Shown here: positions 1-10,549 of the stretch, piece after piece
Layout: each line of letters starts with the position of its first letter
Numbering within the stretch: the stretch's first letter is position 1
DNA from: Brachycybe producta
Lineage: Eukaryota; Arthropoda; Diplopoda; Playtdesmida; Andrognathidae
DNA length: 64,000 bases
Direction of reading: 5' to 3'
Assembly: GCA_036925085.1 (NCBI GenBank)
Contig: JAUPFP010000016.1
Location: 2,814,903 to 2,878,902, forward strand
Made by a program: the position numbers and the translations under genes
The notes under the pieces: generated by a model
What the model saw: the letters and a program-made list of their open reading frames with translations, nothing else
The model's database searches: none
What the model was told of the DNA's origin: nothing

Positions 1-241
1 TTATAGGCGCACTAATGAACTTTTCACTTTTATTAATTATTGTGACAAAATAACATGCTGAATCATTAAAAATAGTAAGGTATACAACTGTTATGATGTT
101 TCAAAACTTAAAACATTCTTTTTTACAGAATTAAACAATATTTATAAGCAAATTTGCAGAAATTCTACCCCGAAACAGCTAAAATGGGACTTTTCAACTC
201 TGCTATTGTAGTATAATCATAGCAATCTGTAAATCATTATT

Positions 242-470
242 GTATGATGTTGTCCCGAAAGTTCTCTGTAAGATTTAAGTCCGGGGACACCCTGGCCATT
301 CGAGAGTGGTGATATTCTGGTTTCGTAACCATTGATTCCTTAGATTACTGGAGCGAACTGGTGCATTGTCTTGCTCGAATGCTAAGCTAACGCTAGGAAA
401 TCGACTTTGGCAGGTCAGTAAACACTATCATAATATTGTCTGATAATAAACATTATTTTTTGGTTGGTTC
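242..470 (-). pseudogene. Second Tc1-like transposase fragment, inverted
   Basis: Read on the minus strand, this stretch encodes a FEQDNAPVRSS-like block and a LEWPGCPRT-like remnant interrupted by a stop. It is homologous to the plus-strand fragment at 764-955. The opposite orientation of the two fragments is what creates the large palindrome. It is inactive. Confidence 0.65.
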
Positions 471-763
471 AAATGCGCTAAATACTTCGCATATTGTTAG
501 GCCACCACCACCGACATATCTGAGTGCGTGAAAAAATTCAATCTCGATGATTCTGACGGTTTTTTTTTCTTTCTTCATATTGGAAGGATGTTACGAGAAA
601 AGCACAATATTTTCCTAAACAAAATTTCGGCAGTGGGGGAGCCTAATATTATGGGGAACATTTAGTGCCTTTCAAACGAGCAGCTTAGTTTTTGAAACGC
701 GAGCTTAGCATTTATTTCAACCCAAATAAATATCAGTGATTATCAGACAATGTTACGAGGGTA

Positions 764-955
764 TGTACTGCCATATTACATCGCTTCTATAGCATTTGCT
801 TAGTATTCCAGCAAGAAAATGGCCCAGTTTCCTCCAATAACCTAACGAAGGAATGGTTACGGAACCAAAATATCACCACTCTTGAATGGCCGGCGTGTCT
901 CCCGGACTTAAATCCTGATGAAAACGTTTGGGACATCATTGTACATGATGATTAA
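764..955 (+). pseudogene. Tc1-like transposase C-terminal fragment
   Basis: The frame ending with TAA at 953-955 encodes a fragment with a QENGPVSSN block and then LEWPACLPDLNPDENVW. This corresponds to the second Asp region and the SPDLNPIENVW-like signature that carries the last catalytic acidic residue of Tc1-family DDE transposases. The N-terminal DNA-binding domain and most of the catalytic core are missing or decayed; an upstream trace of a GGG...NIMGNI-like motif is near 630-660. It is a broken fragment of a dead element. Confidence 0.75.
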
Positions 956-1376
956 GCAGATTGCCATCATGATAATACAATATCAAAGCTGAAAATTGCC
1001 ATTTTAGCTCCTTTTCAGTAGAATTTCGGTAAATTTGCTTATAAATATTGTTTAATTCTGTAAAAAAGAATGTTTTAAGTTTTGAAACATCATAACAGTC
1101 GTATACCTTACTATTTTTAATGATTCAGCATGTTATTTTGTCACAATAATTAATAAAAGTGAAAAGTTCATTAGTGCGTCTATAATTATGAAACGGTCAT
1201 TTTCCAGTTTTTAATTTTTTTAATTTTTACCTTTTAAAGAAAAAAATTTTTGCCTAGCAGAAAGTTTAGAATATAAGATGATCTCTTTATGCTGAAAATT
1301 TCAGGTGAATCCATTGACTATAACTCGAGTTATAACCAATTTTTGGGGTGCGTCTATATATATGAAACGCACTGTA

Positions 1377-4300
1377 TGTTGAATGGGTTTTAGAAACTAG
1401 AAGGATAGCGCAAGCACTATCTTCATGGTGTTTGATGAAAAAAATTTCCTATTGTTGGAACCAGGCTCATAGGATTTAATTTTTAAGTTCAAGTGTACTA
1501 TTTTCTTCTTGAATTTTTACCTGAAAGATCCATGGACCAATGTGGACCATGTCTTAAAAAATGCATGTAATTAAATTTAAAAAGGGGGCAAGGGTCAAGA
1601 TGAAAATTAAAAATGCTCGTACTAAATAAATTCTTTAAAATTATATCTAGTAAATGCTAAAAAAAACCTGCATGAAATGTAATTTCTTTTTTTTTTTTTA
1701 AAAGATGCTTTGTCTTTTTTATGTTATACAATGTAAAAATTCATACATAAAAAAAAGAAAACTACCGACATTGTCACATTGATTATTTTTGTTATCAAAA
1801 ATAAAAAAAATGCTTAGCAACTGATAACTTAGAAGTGCGACAGAAACAAAATAAAAGGAAGAAACCCCTTGTGGATAATACGGCCGAGTTACCTAATTAT
1901 TAATATAGAAACCAGTGACGTAAATCATTTTTTGGTCAATATCAAACACATCAATCAATCCATCATTTTATTTGTCTATCAGACATTGTCAGAAAATGAC
2001 ATTGACAATATATATATTGTGAGTCAACTGTCTAACAATAAGCCAACATGACCAGTGTAGTTTATGTATGGATAATATGTATCGATATTCACTTGAAGTA
2101 ATTGTTCATTTCGCGAAATGCACATAAATTGGCCTGATGGCAAAACGCGAAATGAACATACATTTCGTGCAATGTACAATTACACCAAATGGATACGACA
2201 AATACAGCTACGAAAAAAATAAATAGCAACCAAAATGCAATTGCAATTCTAAACTTTTTTTGTCAATTTTTTTTTATCAATTTGTGTAAATATTTCATGG
2301 AAATCTTTACAGAAATTAAAAAGTAGATTTATTTTAGAACATCTGCGTTTAAATAATTGTTTCTAACTATATGTATTTTTATTAGTTAAAATCTATACAT
2401 AATCTATTTTTTGTATTAATTCGAAATGTATGCCAAGATTGTTGCAATATATAACAAGAAAATCGTAAAAATTGCCAAACTAAATATCCATATAATTTTC
2501 AGAGTCTTTTGAATGATTTTTTTCAGTTGATAATAATTGGGATTATTTAAAAAAATAATTAAAATAATATTTGTTACGACAAAATTGACAATTTTTTTCA
2601 CCGTACTTAAAGATGTTCTGAAATACATTTATACTGTTTTTTTTCTCTCCATAGCTGTACTCGTAACTCACTTGACATTACTTCTGAGAACGATACCTCG
2701 CTATAACGTAGTTGACCAAACTATAGTTTTGTACAGAAACACATTAATATTTGTGGTGACTCCAATCAAGACTTTGATAATTGATTCAAGCAACAATGCG
2801 ATTTTCAGTGGTAGGACTACGTGTATTTTAATTAATTCAAGGGTTTTTTTTTTCTCTTTGACGACTTACATACATTAGTAGTGGTAGGTAGTATAAATAC
2901 AGTAGTATTAAAATGAAATTTAGATAAGAAAAATTTACATTTTTCAAACTTCCATAAAAAGTTTATTTTAAAACCTGTCACGATGTCAATACTTTTTGCC
3001 AATCAATTTTACTGATCTAGTTTCAAACATATTTTAATTTTTGCCTTGAAATTCTTTCTAAAAAAACAAAGGTGGGTGAACATAACTTTCCAATTTTCAA
3101 TGAATTAATGATTCACTCACTATGTGAATTGTGGGTCTGTCACATTGCCACTAAATAAATCATAAAGCAAATTGACGGCGAACGTTAATTATAAACAACA
3201 ATGTGTTTCAAATTAACAAATTGTTTTTTGTTTTTTTTTATCAAGAACCTGTTCAAGTTTTTTTTGTAGTTGTTGTGGTCAATGGAAAAATGTCTTATTT
3301 ACAAACACAACAACTCTTTTTTTTTTCAAGTTCATATTTTTATGAGGTCTGTACTGTAGAATTAATATGACTGACAAGTTACAACCTCGTAACATTTCCT
3401 TGAAATTAAGGTCGTGATGGTTTTTTCCAGTCTTTTTACCAATTCAAAACGAAAAAAAAACTGTCATTAACTGCTATTAAAAATGTTTATTTTGCATATT
3501 TGTATAATTGTAATGTTATGTTTTGGGTGGAATAATGAATTTACAAACACCAAAAAATTATTTTTTACACAAGGTTTATTTTTTTTTCTAAATAACTAAA
3601 AAAAACCGCACTAATGAATTTTTTTATTTAACTGGGTAAATACTCGATTTGTCATACCTCGGTTAACATTACCTCTGACAACGTTATCTCACTATAAATG
3701 ATTTTATTGGGATGTAAATTTAACAAAGAATATACAGTAAGTCCTCAACTTGCGCGGTTAATTCGTTCCGGAGGGTTTCTGCATACGTCGAAAAACCGCG
3801 TAAATTGAGTCTCATTAAGTTTTATCTATTTTTATTGCGTTTACAGAGCCAATTAATACGTGGAAATGCGATTGTAAGAGGAAGTACCGCAACCACGGAG
3901 ACTTATGTAGGACTAAATTCAAGACTAAATTGTCCCTCTGCCATTAGCCCTTTTGGTCTGCTTACAGAGTCATTATTCAAATTAAAAACTATATAAGGAT
4001 AACACAAAATATATTTTCAGTCCAGTCCCTTAGAATAGCATTAAAATAATTATTTCTTTTAACACGAAAAATATTTTGGTCCTTTTCATTTCATGTTAAT
4101 TAAAAGGTTTCTTCTATAATTAATTTTTCTTTGAAAATGTTCAATAAAAACTTTATTTTTATCAAAAAAAAAAATTAGTACTTTCGTTTTCCTCAACATT
4201 TTTATTAGTTACCAACAGGTAAATTTCCGTGTAATTATATGTTTACAATAGGCTATGTACCTCCAATTGAGGATGAACAATAGTTCTTTTTCAATATTTG

Positions 4301-4416
4301 CAATTCTACATTTGAATGCAGTGCATGAACAAATTTTATGTAGTCTTTTTTTCTCATGTTTACTTGCAAACAGCTGCTTTCAAGAGAAGGTCACTAATGT
4401 TATTATAGCCCATCAG
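1377..4416. other. Intergenic AT-rich stretch, no gene seen
   Basis: No exon or conserved protein is recognisable. A short inverted repeat lies at 2104-2117/2144-2157 (TGTTCATTTCGCG and its complement). Two diverged copies of a motif containing TAACATTACCTCTGA-like and CTCACTATAA-like sequence lie near 2660-2710 and 3645-3700, suggesting an old terminal-repeat family. Poly-A/T runs are frequent. Confidence 0.5.
3734..4110. mobile_element. Possible pogo/Tigger-like MITE remnant
   Basis: The segment begins TACAGTAAGTCCTCAACTTG, which has the CAGT..CCTC form common to pogo/Tigger terminal repeats next to a TA. Its distal part carries a CCTTTTCATTTCATGTTAAT motif that recurs in the inverted repeat at 32208-32400. 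A clean second terminus was not found, so the extent is approximate. Confidence 0.35.
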
Positions 4417-4425
4417 TAATTTACA

Positions 4426-4616
4426 CAGTCACAGTGTGCCCAGCAGTAAAATTTTGCTGGCCCCACCCTTTTATGAGCGTCAGATCAAACAACAACCAAT
4501 TAGAAATTGAAAAGGGCAGGGTATGTAACATCAAAGTATCAAAGCAATTTGAAATTGATGACGCTCATAAAAAGGCGGGACCAACAAGTTGTTACTGCTG
4601 GGCACACTTGCCTGTA
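4426..4616. mobile_element. 191-bp MITE with 9-bp target duplication
   Basis: Terminal inverted repeats share GTGTGCCCAGCAGTAA at the left and its complement at the right. Inside them are CCCTTTTATGAGCGTCA and its complement. The element is flanked on both sides by the same nonamer, TAATTTACA (4417-4425 and 4617-4625). A 9-bp duplication is typical of Mutator-like elements. It has no coding capacity. A relative sits at 19850-20044. Confidence 0.8.
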
Positions 4617-4638
4617 TAATTTACAGCATAGAAACATG

Positions 4639-4930
4639 ACTTATTTTGGTGTGTATCTGGACAAAGATTGTCCACTTGAAATGTCAAAGTATGCACTTTT
4701 ACAATGAAAAGTGTATACCTAGAAAAACTAAATAATTATTAATTACATTTCATCCTCATTTTAAAATGTTGGAATTTAAGTTCGTTACATGTATACAGGA
4801 GTCAAGTAGATTAAAGTTCAAACAGGATGTGAAAAATCCATAGTTTGCTTTCTTTCTTTCAAATAAGTAAAAAAAAAATGCGATAATTAAATTTTGATTA
4901 GCAGTTATAACTTATTAATCATAAATTAAA
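4639..4930. repeat. Dispersed repeat, copy 1 of 2
   Basis: About 290 bp aligns in direct orientation with 29954-30260. Landmarks in both copies are CAATGAAAAGTGT, CAGGATGTGAAAAATCCATA and a final TTAATCATAAATTAAA. No coding frame is conserved. It starts 14 bp after the target duplication of the MITE at 4426-4616. The family is not recognised. Confidence 0.75.
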
Positions 4931-6342
4931 TATGGGAGTGTACAATAGTTAATAGATATTGTGATCGATCTAACCATTTAAATCAATACAATCATATCGT
5001 TTCATTGAATGACGCATTCTTATGTATTAAGTCATTTTCCATACTGAGCATTTTTCATATAATTGCAAGCCACTAAAAGTGGAACAAAATGACCTCTCAC
5101 AAAAACGTAATGGTCATCTCCAAAAGTAATTTTTTTTGTGTGTGTATTGGTAGAGGTAAATGCGCGCTTTCTGAATCTTAAAAGCTTTTGCTAGAGCGTT
5201 TGGCTCTAGCTAAATTAATTTTTACGCTAGAGCGTAATGCTCTTGCTAAATTACTTTTTAAGCTAGTTTTTTGTCCCTCCGTTTATTTTGCAAAAAAATG
5301 GGGGTTTTTTCTCTTTATTTTCTCCTAGCTGTTTAGCCCTCATGCACTCAATGTATTTTATAGTTCATGGGTTTTGCTACCCAGGTGGAGACTCTTGTCC
5401 TGTGCAAGGACCCTACTATATGGCAATGGCTAAACAAAAACACATTGAGGAAATCAATCGACATTATCCTTCAAAATAAATGGCCCACCTGCTGGCTTTT
5501 TTTTAAAATTTCGATGTCAGGATATAAAAATATAAATTCCTGGACGGTTAATCATGTTAATGTTGATGTTAATCATTGCTTATTTGTCTAAATATCAATG
5601 TAACAAAATAAAATTACAAAAAAAAACAATGTGTGAATTATATATAATTAAAGTTAAAATTGCAGGTGTAATTCCTAAGTGCGAAAATGGCCTTACAAAA
5701 TATGACACAAAGGGTCCAAAAACAAATACAAAAATGAAATTTCGAAAATTCTACAACTTATTCGCATAATTTCGTGCCTTCAACACTACCTACATAGCCT
5801 TAGCATGGAGGCTAGTGGCAGCTATTCCAAAGAATACCCAAAAGTCGTATTCCTATCCTCGGCCTTCCTATATACAAAATTTTAACGACATACAGTATGT
5901 AGCAACTTGCAAGTGCTATATTCTCAATAAAATTGAAAGGAAGAAATGCCATTTTAGTGCAACTTGTGACCTTTTTCACTCCTTATACAGTCAAAATTAA
6001 CATTGTAACAGAAGCCATATAACATTCCAATGTCAACATCCCACAAAACTATAAAAATGCACCTTGAAGAAGAAATGTTTCACATTGAACTGAAAACACG
6101 ATAAAATTATAATTGTATTAATAATTAATTACTGACTCACCAATTTATCTTTATAACATCGTTTTTGAACTTTCTGAAATTCCTAATCATTTTAGCCAAA
6201 TATAGAGAAATAACTTAAGTTTTAACACGAAATATAAACCACACATGAACAGCAACAACAAACCGCGCTTCCACATTCAATAAGGTCACAGGTGAATGTG
6301 ACCAAATAACCAGTGGTCAAGAACAAAAGTACACCTTGTTAA
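4931..6342. other. Intergenic stretch, no supported gene
   Basis: At 5180-5270 two tandem hairpin-forming units contain GCTAGAGCGTTTGGCTCTAGC-like sequence (8-bp perfect stem GCTAGAGC/GCTCTAGC). Short open frames between 5288 and 6000 show no recognisable domain and no splice context. Confidence 0.45.
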
Positions 6343-6588
6343 GCTGCGATCACACTAGCTATACTTATAGGCAATATAAAAAATAATGTTCAGCTATATT
6401 TTCTGCAATAAAATGTTATTGCCAGTGTGATAATTTTCTTGAAAGAGGTTTTTGCAAACCGACTTTTAGAAAACTCTTATCTTTATTTTATGCAAAAGAC
6501 ATTGCAAGATTGAAAGCAACATTTCTCTCGCCCCCCCCCCCCAACTGAATACTACAGTAGTTTAAATATTGCCAGTGTGATCGCTGCA
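6343..6588. mobile_element. MITE with GCGATCACAC termini, copy 1
   Basis: It begins GCTGCGATCACACTAGC and ends GCCAGTGTGATCGCTGCA, the imperfect complement. The internal AATATTGCCAGTGTGAT motif is shared with the element at 55215-55508. A C-homopolymer lies inside near 6531-6542. It is non-coding. Confidence 0.7.
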
Positions 6589-6659
6589 TAACACTAATAA
6601 AACTAATATCTCGACAAAAAGGCGGTATTACATGTATTTTAAAAATCAATAAAAAAACT

Positions 6660-6805
6660 TAGTATTTGAATTTCAACTTGAACTCTTTGAACAGGGTTTC
6701 AACAAATAAAAACCTTCTTTTATTGAGTAGACTCAAACAGAATTTTTTTGTTGGATTCCTTTTCAGAGGATTCAAGTTGGAAGTTCAAGTGATAAGTTCC
6801 CTTTC
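6660..6805. repeat. Inverted repeat of the CTTGAA-rich family
   Basis: The left arm (TTTCAACTTGAACTCTTTGAACAGGGT region) and right arm (GGATTCAAGTTGGAAGTTCAAG region) are imperfect complements. Related copies are at about 8985-9065 (single arm) and 29555-29725 (both arms, with AACAGGGTT in each). It is a non-coding palindromic repeat. Confidence 0.55.
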
Positions 6806-6910
6806 TGAATTTGTGCCTTATGCGTACCAAATCCACACTTAAGTTAAATTCATTTAAATATTAACAATTTCAACAGTGGGTATCTTAAATTCTTAATCAC
6901 GTAAGGGTAA

Positions 6911-7821
6911 TTAAGAGCCTAGATATATCATTTCAAAATTTCTCCGAATGTAGGCGCTGCGATCGTTGTTGATTGAAAAACGGTTTTTTAACGTTTTTTC
7001 TCCCGGTTCGAAGTCACATAATAATTAATAGAAAAATAATTTCGCGTGCTTATCTTAATCTTATAAAAAGAAAACATGGTGAAGCCAATAGATTAATGTA
7101 CGTGCTAATTTTTGTGTGATTGTTCCAAGTCGTTTTAATGGGAGTTCTTCAAATGTTAGGGTGACGGTTTTTTGGTCCTATGGGAATTAACATGAAGTCA
7201 AAAAAAACTTAAGATTTTAAATGTTATTTAAAAATAGAAAGCCCTTTTAAAATTTAGAAAAAGGAATAATCCTGAAGGCAATAAACACGTGTAAGTACGT
7301 GCTAATTTTTCTGATTGCTCTAAATCATTTTTAGTAAGAGTTCTCTTAACTTTTGTTGGACGGTGTTTTAGTACAATGGGACTTAACATGGAGTTAAAAA
7401 ACGTACGATTTTAAACGTTATTAAAAAATAGAAGAACCTTTTCAAAATTTATAAAAAGGAAACATCGTGAAGCCAATACATGAATGTATGTGCTAATTAT
7501 TTTGTTATTGTTCTAAATCGTTTTTAACGAGAGTTTTTCAAATGTTTGTGGGACGGTTTTTGATCCAATGGGATTTAACATGAGGTTAAAAAAACGAACG
7601 ACTTTGAACCTTGTTTAAAAATAGAAGGACCTTTTTCAAAATTTATATAAAGCTAGCACTGAAAGAACAATACTTTTTATTGCATTTTGCGCTTTACTGT
7701 ATTTGAATTGAGCGATTGTGAGGCGATTTCTTGCAGTTTTAGCAACACCATATAAGAACACTCATTTGTCTCGTTGTCGTCTGCTCAAAACAACAAGATG
7801 GACGTGGATCTAGGCTCTTAA
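6911..7821. mobile_element. TTAA-flanked element with internal tandem array
   Basis: TTAA at 6911-6914 is followed by GAGCCTAGAT. The complement ATCTAGGCTC at 7808-7817 is followed by TTAA at 7818-7821. A TTAA duplication with short terminal repeats is the piggyBac-superfamily insertion pattern, although the terminal bases are not the usual CCC form. No transposase is encoded; about two thirds of the 903-bp body is a three-unit tandem repeat. It is probably a non-autonomous TTAA element. Confidence 0.6.
7061..7642. repeat. Three-copy 194-bp tandem repeat
   Basis: Units start at 7061, 7254 and 7449, giving periods of 193-195 bp. Each unit has TATAAAAAGGAAACAT-like sequence, then GAAGCCAATA, GTGCTAATT, a GACGGT block and AACATGAAG/AACATGGAG. 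The units are diverged by substitutions and small indels, so the array is old. It fills the body of the TTAA-flanked element. Confidence 0.8.
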
Positions 7822-7839
7822 AATAAACTTTTTGTTAAC

Positions 7840-7912
7840 AAAATTGGGTCATTTTCAAGCTCACATCACAAGCTTATTTTAAAAGATAGCAACATGAAAA
7901 TACTCTTATGTT
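7840..7912. repeat. Partial copy of palindromic family A
   Basis: A single arm: TTGGGTCATTTTCAAGCTCA, then AGCTTATTTTAAAAGATA and AACATGAAAATACTCTTA. These are the inner-arm landmarks of the family seen complete at 15785-16101 and 57487-57830. Confidence 0.6.
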
Positions 7913-9433
7913 TCTCGTCATTTTGCACCAGAAAGACAGAAAAATCAGAGTTTAAGAGTCACTTACATTTTATAATCACCTTAAATATTTAAATTTGTTA
8001 ACTTTGTATACAGTATATTTATATACGTAATGAGTCAGCAAAACACAATTCATTTAGTGTTTCAATTTGTTATGCCTGTAACTAAAAGTACGTTAAATTC
8101 AATTAAACACGATTAACTTGAATGCATTTTTAGTTCAAGTATTAGTAAACATCTCAGAGGAGGGGGTAGGAAACAATACTAAACAACTAGTTATTCAATA
8201 ATTTTATTATATCTACAATATTTTACTATAAGCTTCTATAATAAATAATATATATTTATATGTACCATTTGCATAACAGGTACTGATACAATAATTTTGG
8301 CACATCAAAATATGTACTAATGTACTTTGTCATATTGAAATTAAAAATCACCTTATAGGTGTGTAGTTGTTGGGGGGTTTTTTTCCTATAAAAATTTTAC
8401 GATAGAAAAAAAAAGAAGCAATTTATAAATAGGGATAATTACATTCAATCCACTGACACAAAAATAAATGCTAATGAAACTTTTTCCTTCTTTTCAAAAG
8501 GAACACAAACATCCCCATAAAAGGCTGAAAATTTCTATTTCTTATTCTATCCATATGTGTATTTAATAAAACAACTTTTGTTTTGCTTCATGCTTTATGC
8601 TCAACTGCATGTAAATAAACTTCTAAATTATTTTTTGTTGCATAATTTTTTTTCTAAAATAAAACTACAACCGAACGTTGTTTTTATATTCGAGACGAGC
8701 TGCAATAAGATAATAAAAAAATATTCAAGGAAAAATGGGTTCTTGTTCGGAAAATGGATTCTTGTTCGAAGTGTCACGGCCGAACGGTTTTTTTTACGTT
8801 TTTTACGACAAAAAAAACTTGAGCTACTTATCAATCAAGGAGTGAAATTTATTTTATGGTTGCTATTTACCTCTCATCTCCTTTAAGAATTTATATTCAC
8901 ATTTTTTCAGAAATTTGGGAGAATGAGATGGTTAAATAACAACTCTAAACGCAACATTTGATAAAGAGGCATTAATTGAACCAAAATTCAAGTTAAAAAC
9001 TTCACACTTGAACTTAAAACTTTAACACTCTGAATAGGGTTACAACATAGAAAAACACTGTTAACGAAAGAGTGGACCGAGATAAAAAAAATAGCCAAGG
9101 AAAATTATTTACGTGGACCTAAAAACCTCCACCACACCTTGGTTTTATTTTCATTTTTGCCCGCAATAAATTAATGTGCCATCTTTGGCTATTTTCCACT
9201 AGCGCGCGTAACGAGCAACAATGTTTTTTTTTAAAAAAAAGTATGAGACTAGCAAAATTATTTTTAGGTTTTAAATATTACTTATTTGATATTTCTCATT
9301 TTGGTGCGCGACACATAAACTTTCATTGTGTTTCATAATGAAATCGGTCCTTATAATGAACAATCTGGCCCTTCCCATCGGGGAAAATGCCCGATTGTCC
9401 GTGTGCCCCTGTGTTCAAGTGTTGGCTTACTCA
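7913..9433. other. Intergenic stretch, no supported gene
   Basis: No exon with recognisable homology. A single arm of the CTTGAA-rich repeat is at about 8985-9065. An open frame at 8557-8886 has a composition expected of AT-rich DNA and no recognisable domain. Confidence 0.45.
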
Positions 9434-9893
9434 TTTATAGCCCTGGCACACATGACCGGGCCGAGACAGGGCCAGAAAGACCGCCGTCATCAAGGGGTGG
9501 TATTGCACCGTTAAATTAAATTCATCTGTTCACACAACAGCGTGCCATGAGAGGACCGTAGCTTGGCCCTGCCACCGAGCTCGGGTAGATAGACATTTCG
9601 TTTTCCCCGGTCTCAGATCTCAGATTAGAGAAAGGGAAGGAGTTTTATTAATTATTAACAAATGGAACCGACTTCATTACTTATTGATGTAATTCGATAA
9701 AAAGATTCTTTCCCGTCAGTGGCACGGCCCGATCAAGGGTGTCCTAGACGACCGAGCAGAGGCATGGTCTGAACGCAGACGTCGCCCAGCCCCGGTCACG
9801 TGCGGTTTCCAGATTGCCGGGCGAGACAGGGCCGAAGGGCGCCCATCTTTCCGGCCCCGTCTTGGCACGGTAATGTGTGCTAGGACCATAAAA
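9434..9893. mobile_element. GC-rich terminal-inverted-repeat element
   Basis: The left end TTTATAGCCCTGGCACACAT and the right end (complement TTTATGGTCCTAGCACACAT) are inverted. The match continues through GACCGGGCCGAGACAGGGCC, giving arms of about 60 bp. The 460-bp body is far more GC-rich than its surroundings, has no long open frame and shows no clear target duplication. It is a non-autonomous DNA element of unrecognised family. Confidence 0.6.
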
Positions 9894-10549
9894 CAGGGTT
9901 ATCTATGTTGTAACAATGTTCAAATAGTTCAATTTGAAGTACAAGGGCCACATTTTCTTGGTGAATTTAGTCCTTTAAGGTGTCATAAATCTAATAAGAC
10001 ATCCCAATTTGCGAGAAAAAACCACACAAAAAATAATATGTGCCTTCCTAAAGAAACATTAATTTGGTGATGTTTGGTTAGAAATGTGAGGCCAGATTAT
10101 TAAAACAAAAACTAGGTTCGCATCCTGCAGGAACATAAACGGTGGCCGATTCAGTCATTTTGTGCTGTCCGAGCTGTCGAACTTGTCAAACAGAAATTAA
10201 GAAGACAATATCCTTAACTCACAGTAAAAAAAAAATTCAATCTAAAGGACAAAACTTCACACTAATTTCTATTATAGTGCCAACTATTTGACTGAGAAAT
10301 GTGTCTAAAAACTGCAACACACGAGTTGTAATTATAATAATTATAACAAAAGCTGCTGCCACCGGTATTGGAAATTCCAGAGAGAAAAAAAACAATAAGA
10401 AAAATATTCAATACAAAACAAAATTATATGGAAGAATAAAGAATAAAGCAATTACATGAATAGTAAAAAAAATAAGATTTCTCAGAAGAAGAAAAAGAAG
10501 AAGAAAAACAATCTCAAGGGGTGTTTTTTGTGCGTTAAACGTTTCAGTT
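9894..10549. other. 3' flank of the NT5DC gene
   Basis: This is the downstream side of the minus-strand NT5DC gene and should hold its 3' UTR. No canonical AATAAA or ATTAAA in minus orientation was found in the 350 bp after the stop, so the transcript end cannot be placed. Confidence 0.4.

Larger units (their letters stand above)
1..1376. mobile_element. Palindromic Tc1-like transposon relic
   Basis: Bases 1-190 and about 1000-1185 are near-perfect reverse complements, and bases 240-410 are again the reverse complement of about 820-950. The stretch is therefore two Tc1-like 3' portions arranged as a large inverted repeat. A further terminal motif (TATATGAAACGCACTG) ends at 1374 next to a TA, the target dinucleotide of the Tc1/mariner superfamily. 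Both halves retain decayed transposase C-terminal sequence. The left outer end lies at or beyond the window edge. No complete transposase is present, so it is non-autonomous. Confidence 0.8.

Noticed and set aside
2537..2878. 113-codon hydrophobic open frame
   Set aside because: Composition follows AT-rich DNA, and part of it recurs as a diverged repeat near 3645-3700.
5288..5591. Two overlapping open frames with some non-repetitive sequence
   Set aside because: No family recognised and no splice or promoter support; may be debris of an unidentified element.
7000..7015. GGTTCGAAGTC resembling a tRNA B box
   Set aside because: No A box or cloverleaf pairing around it, and it lies in the TTAA-flanked element.
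8557..8886. 109-codon open frame with overlapping minus-strand frame
   Set aside because: Low-complexity, AT-driven hydrophobic translation with no domain or gene context.
9434..9893. Possible rDNA or CpG-island promoter because of GC content
   Set aside because: The inverted terminal arms identify a mobile element, and no rRNA signature is present.
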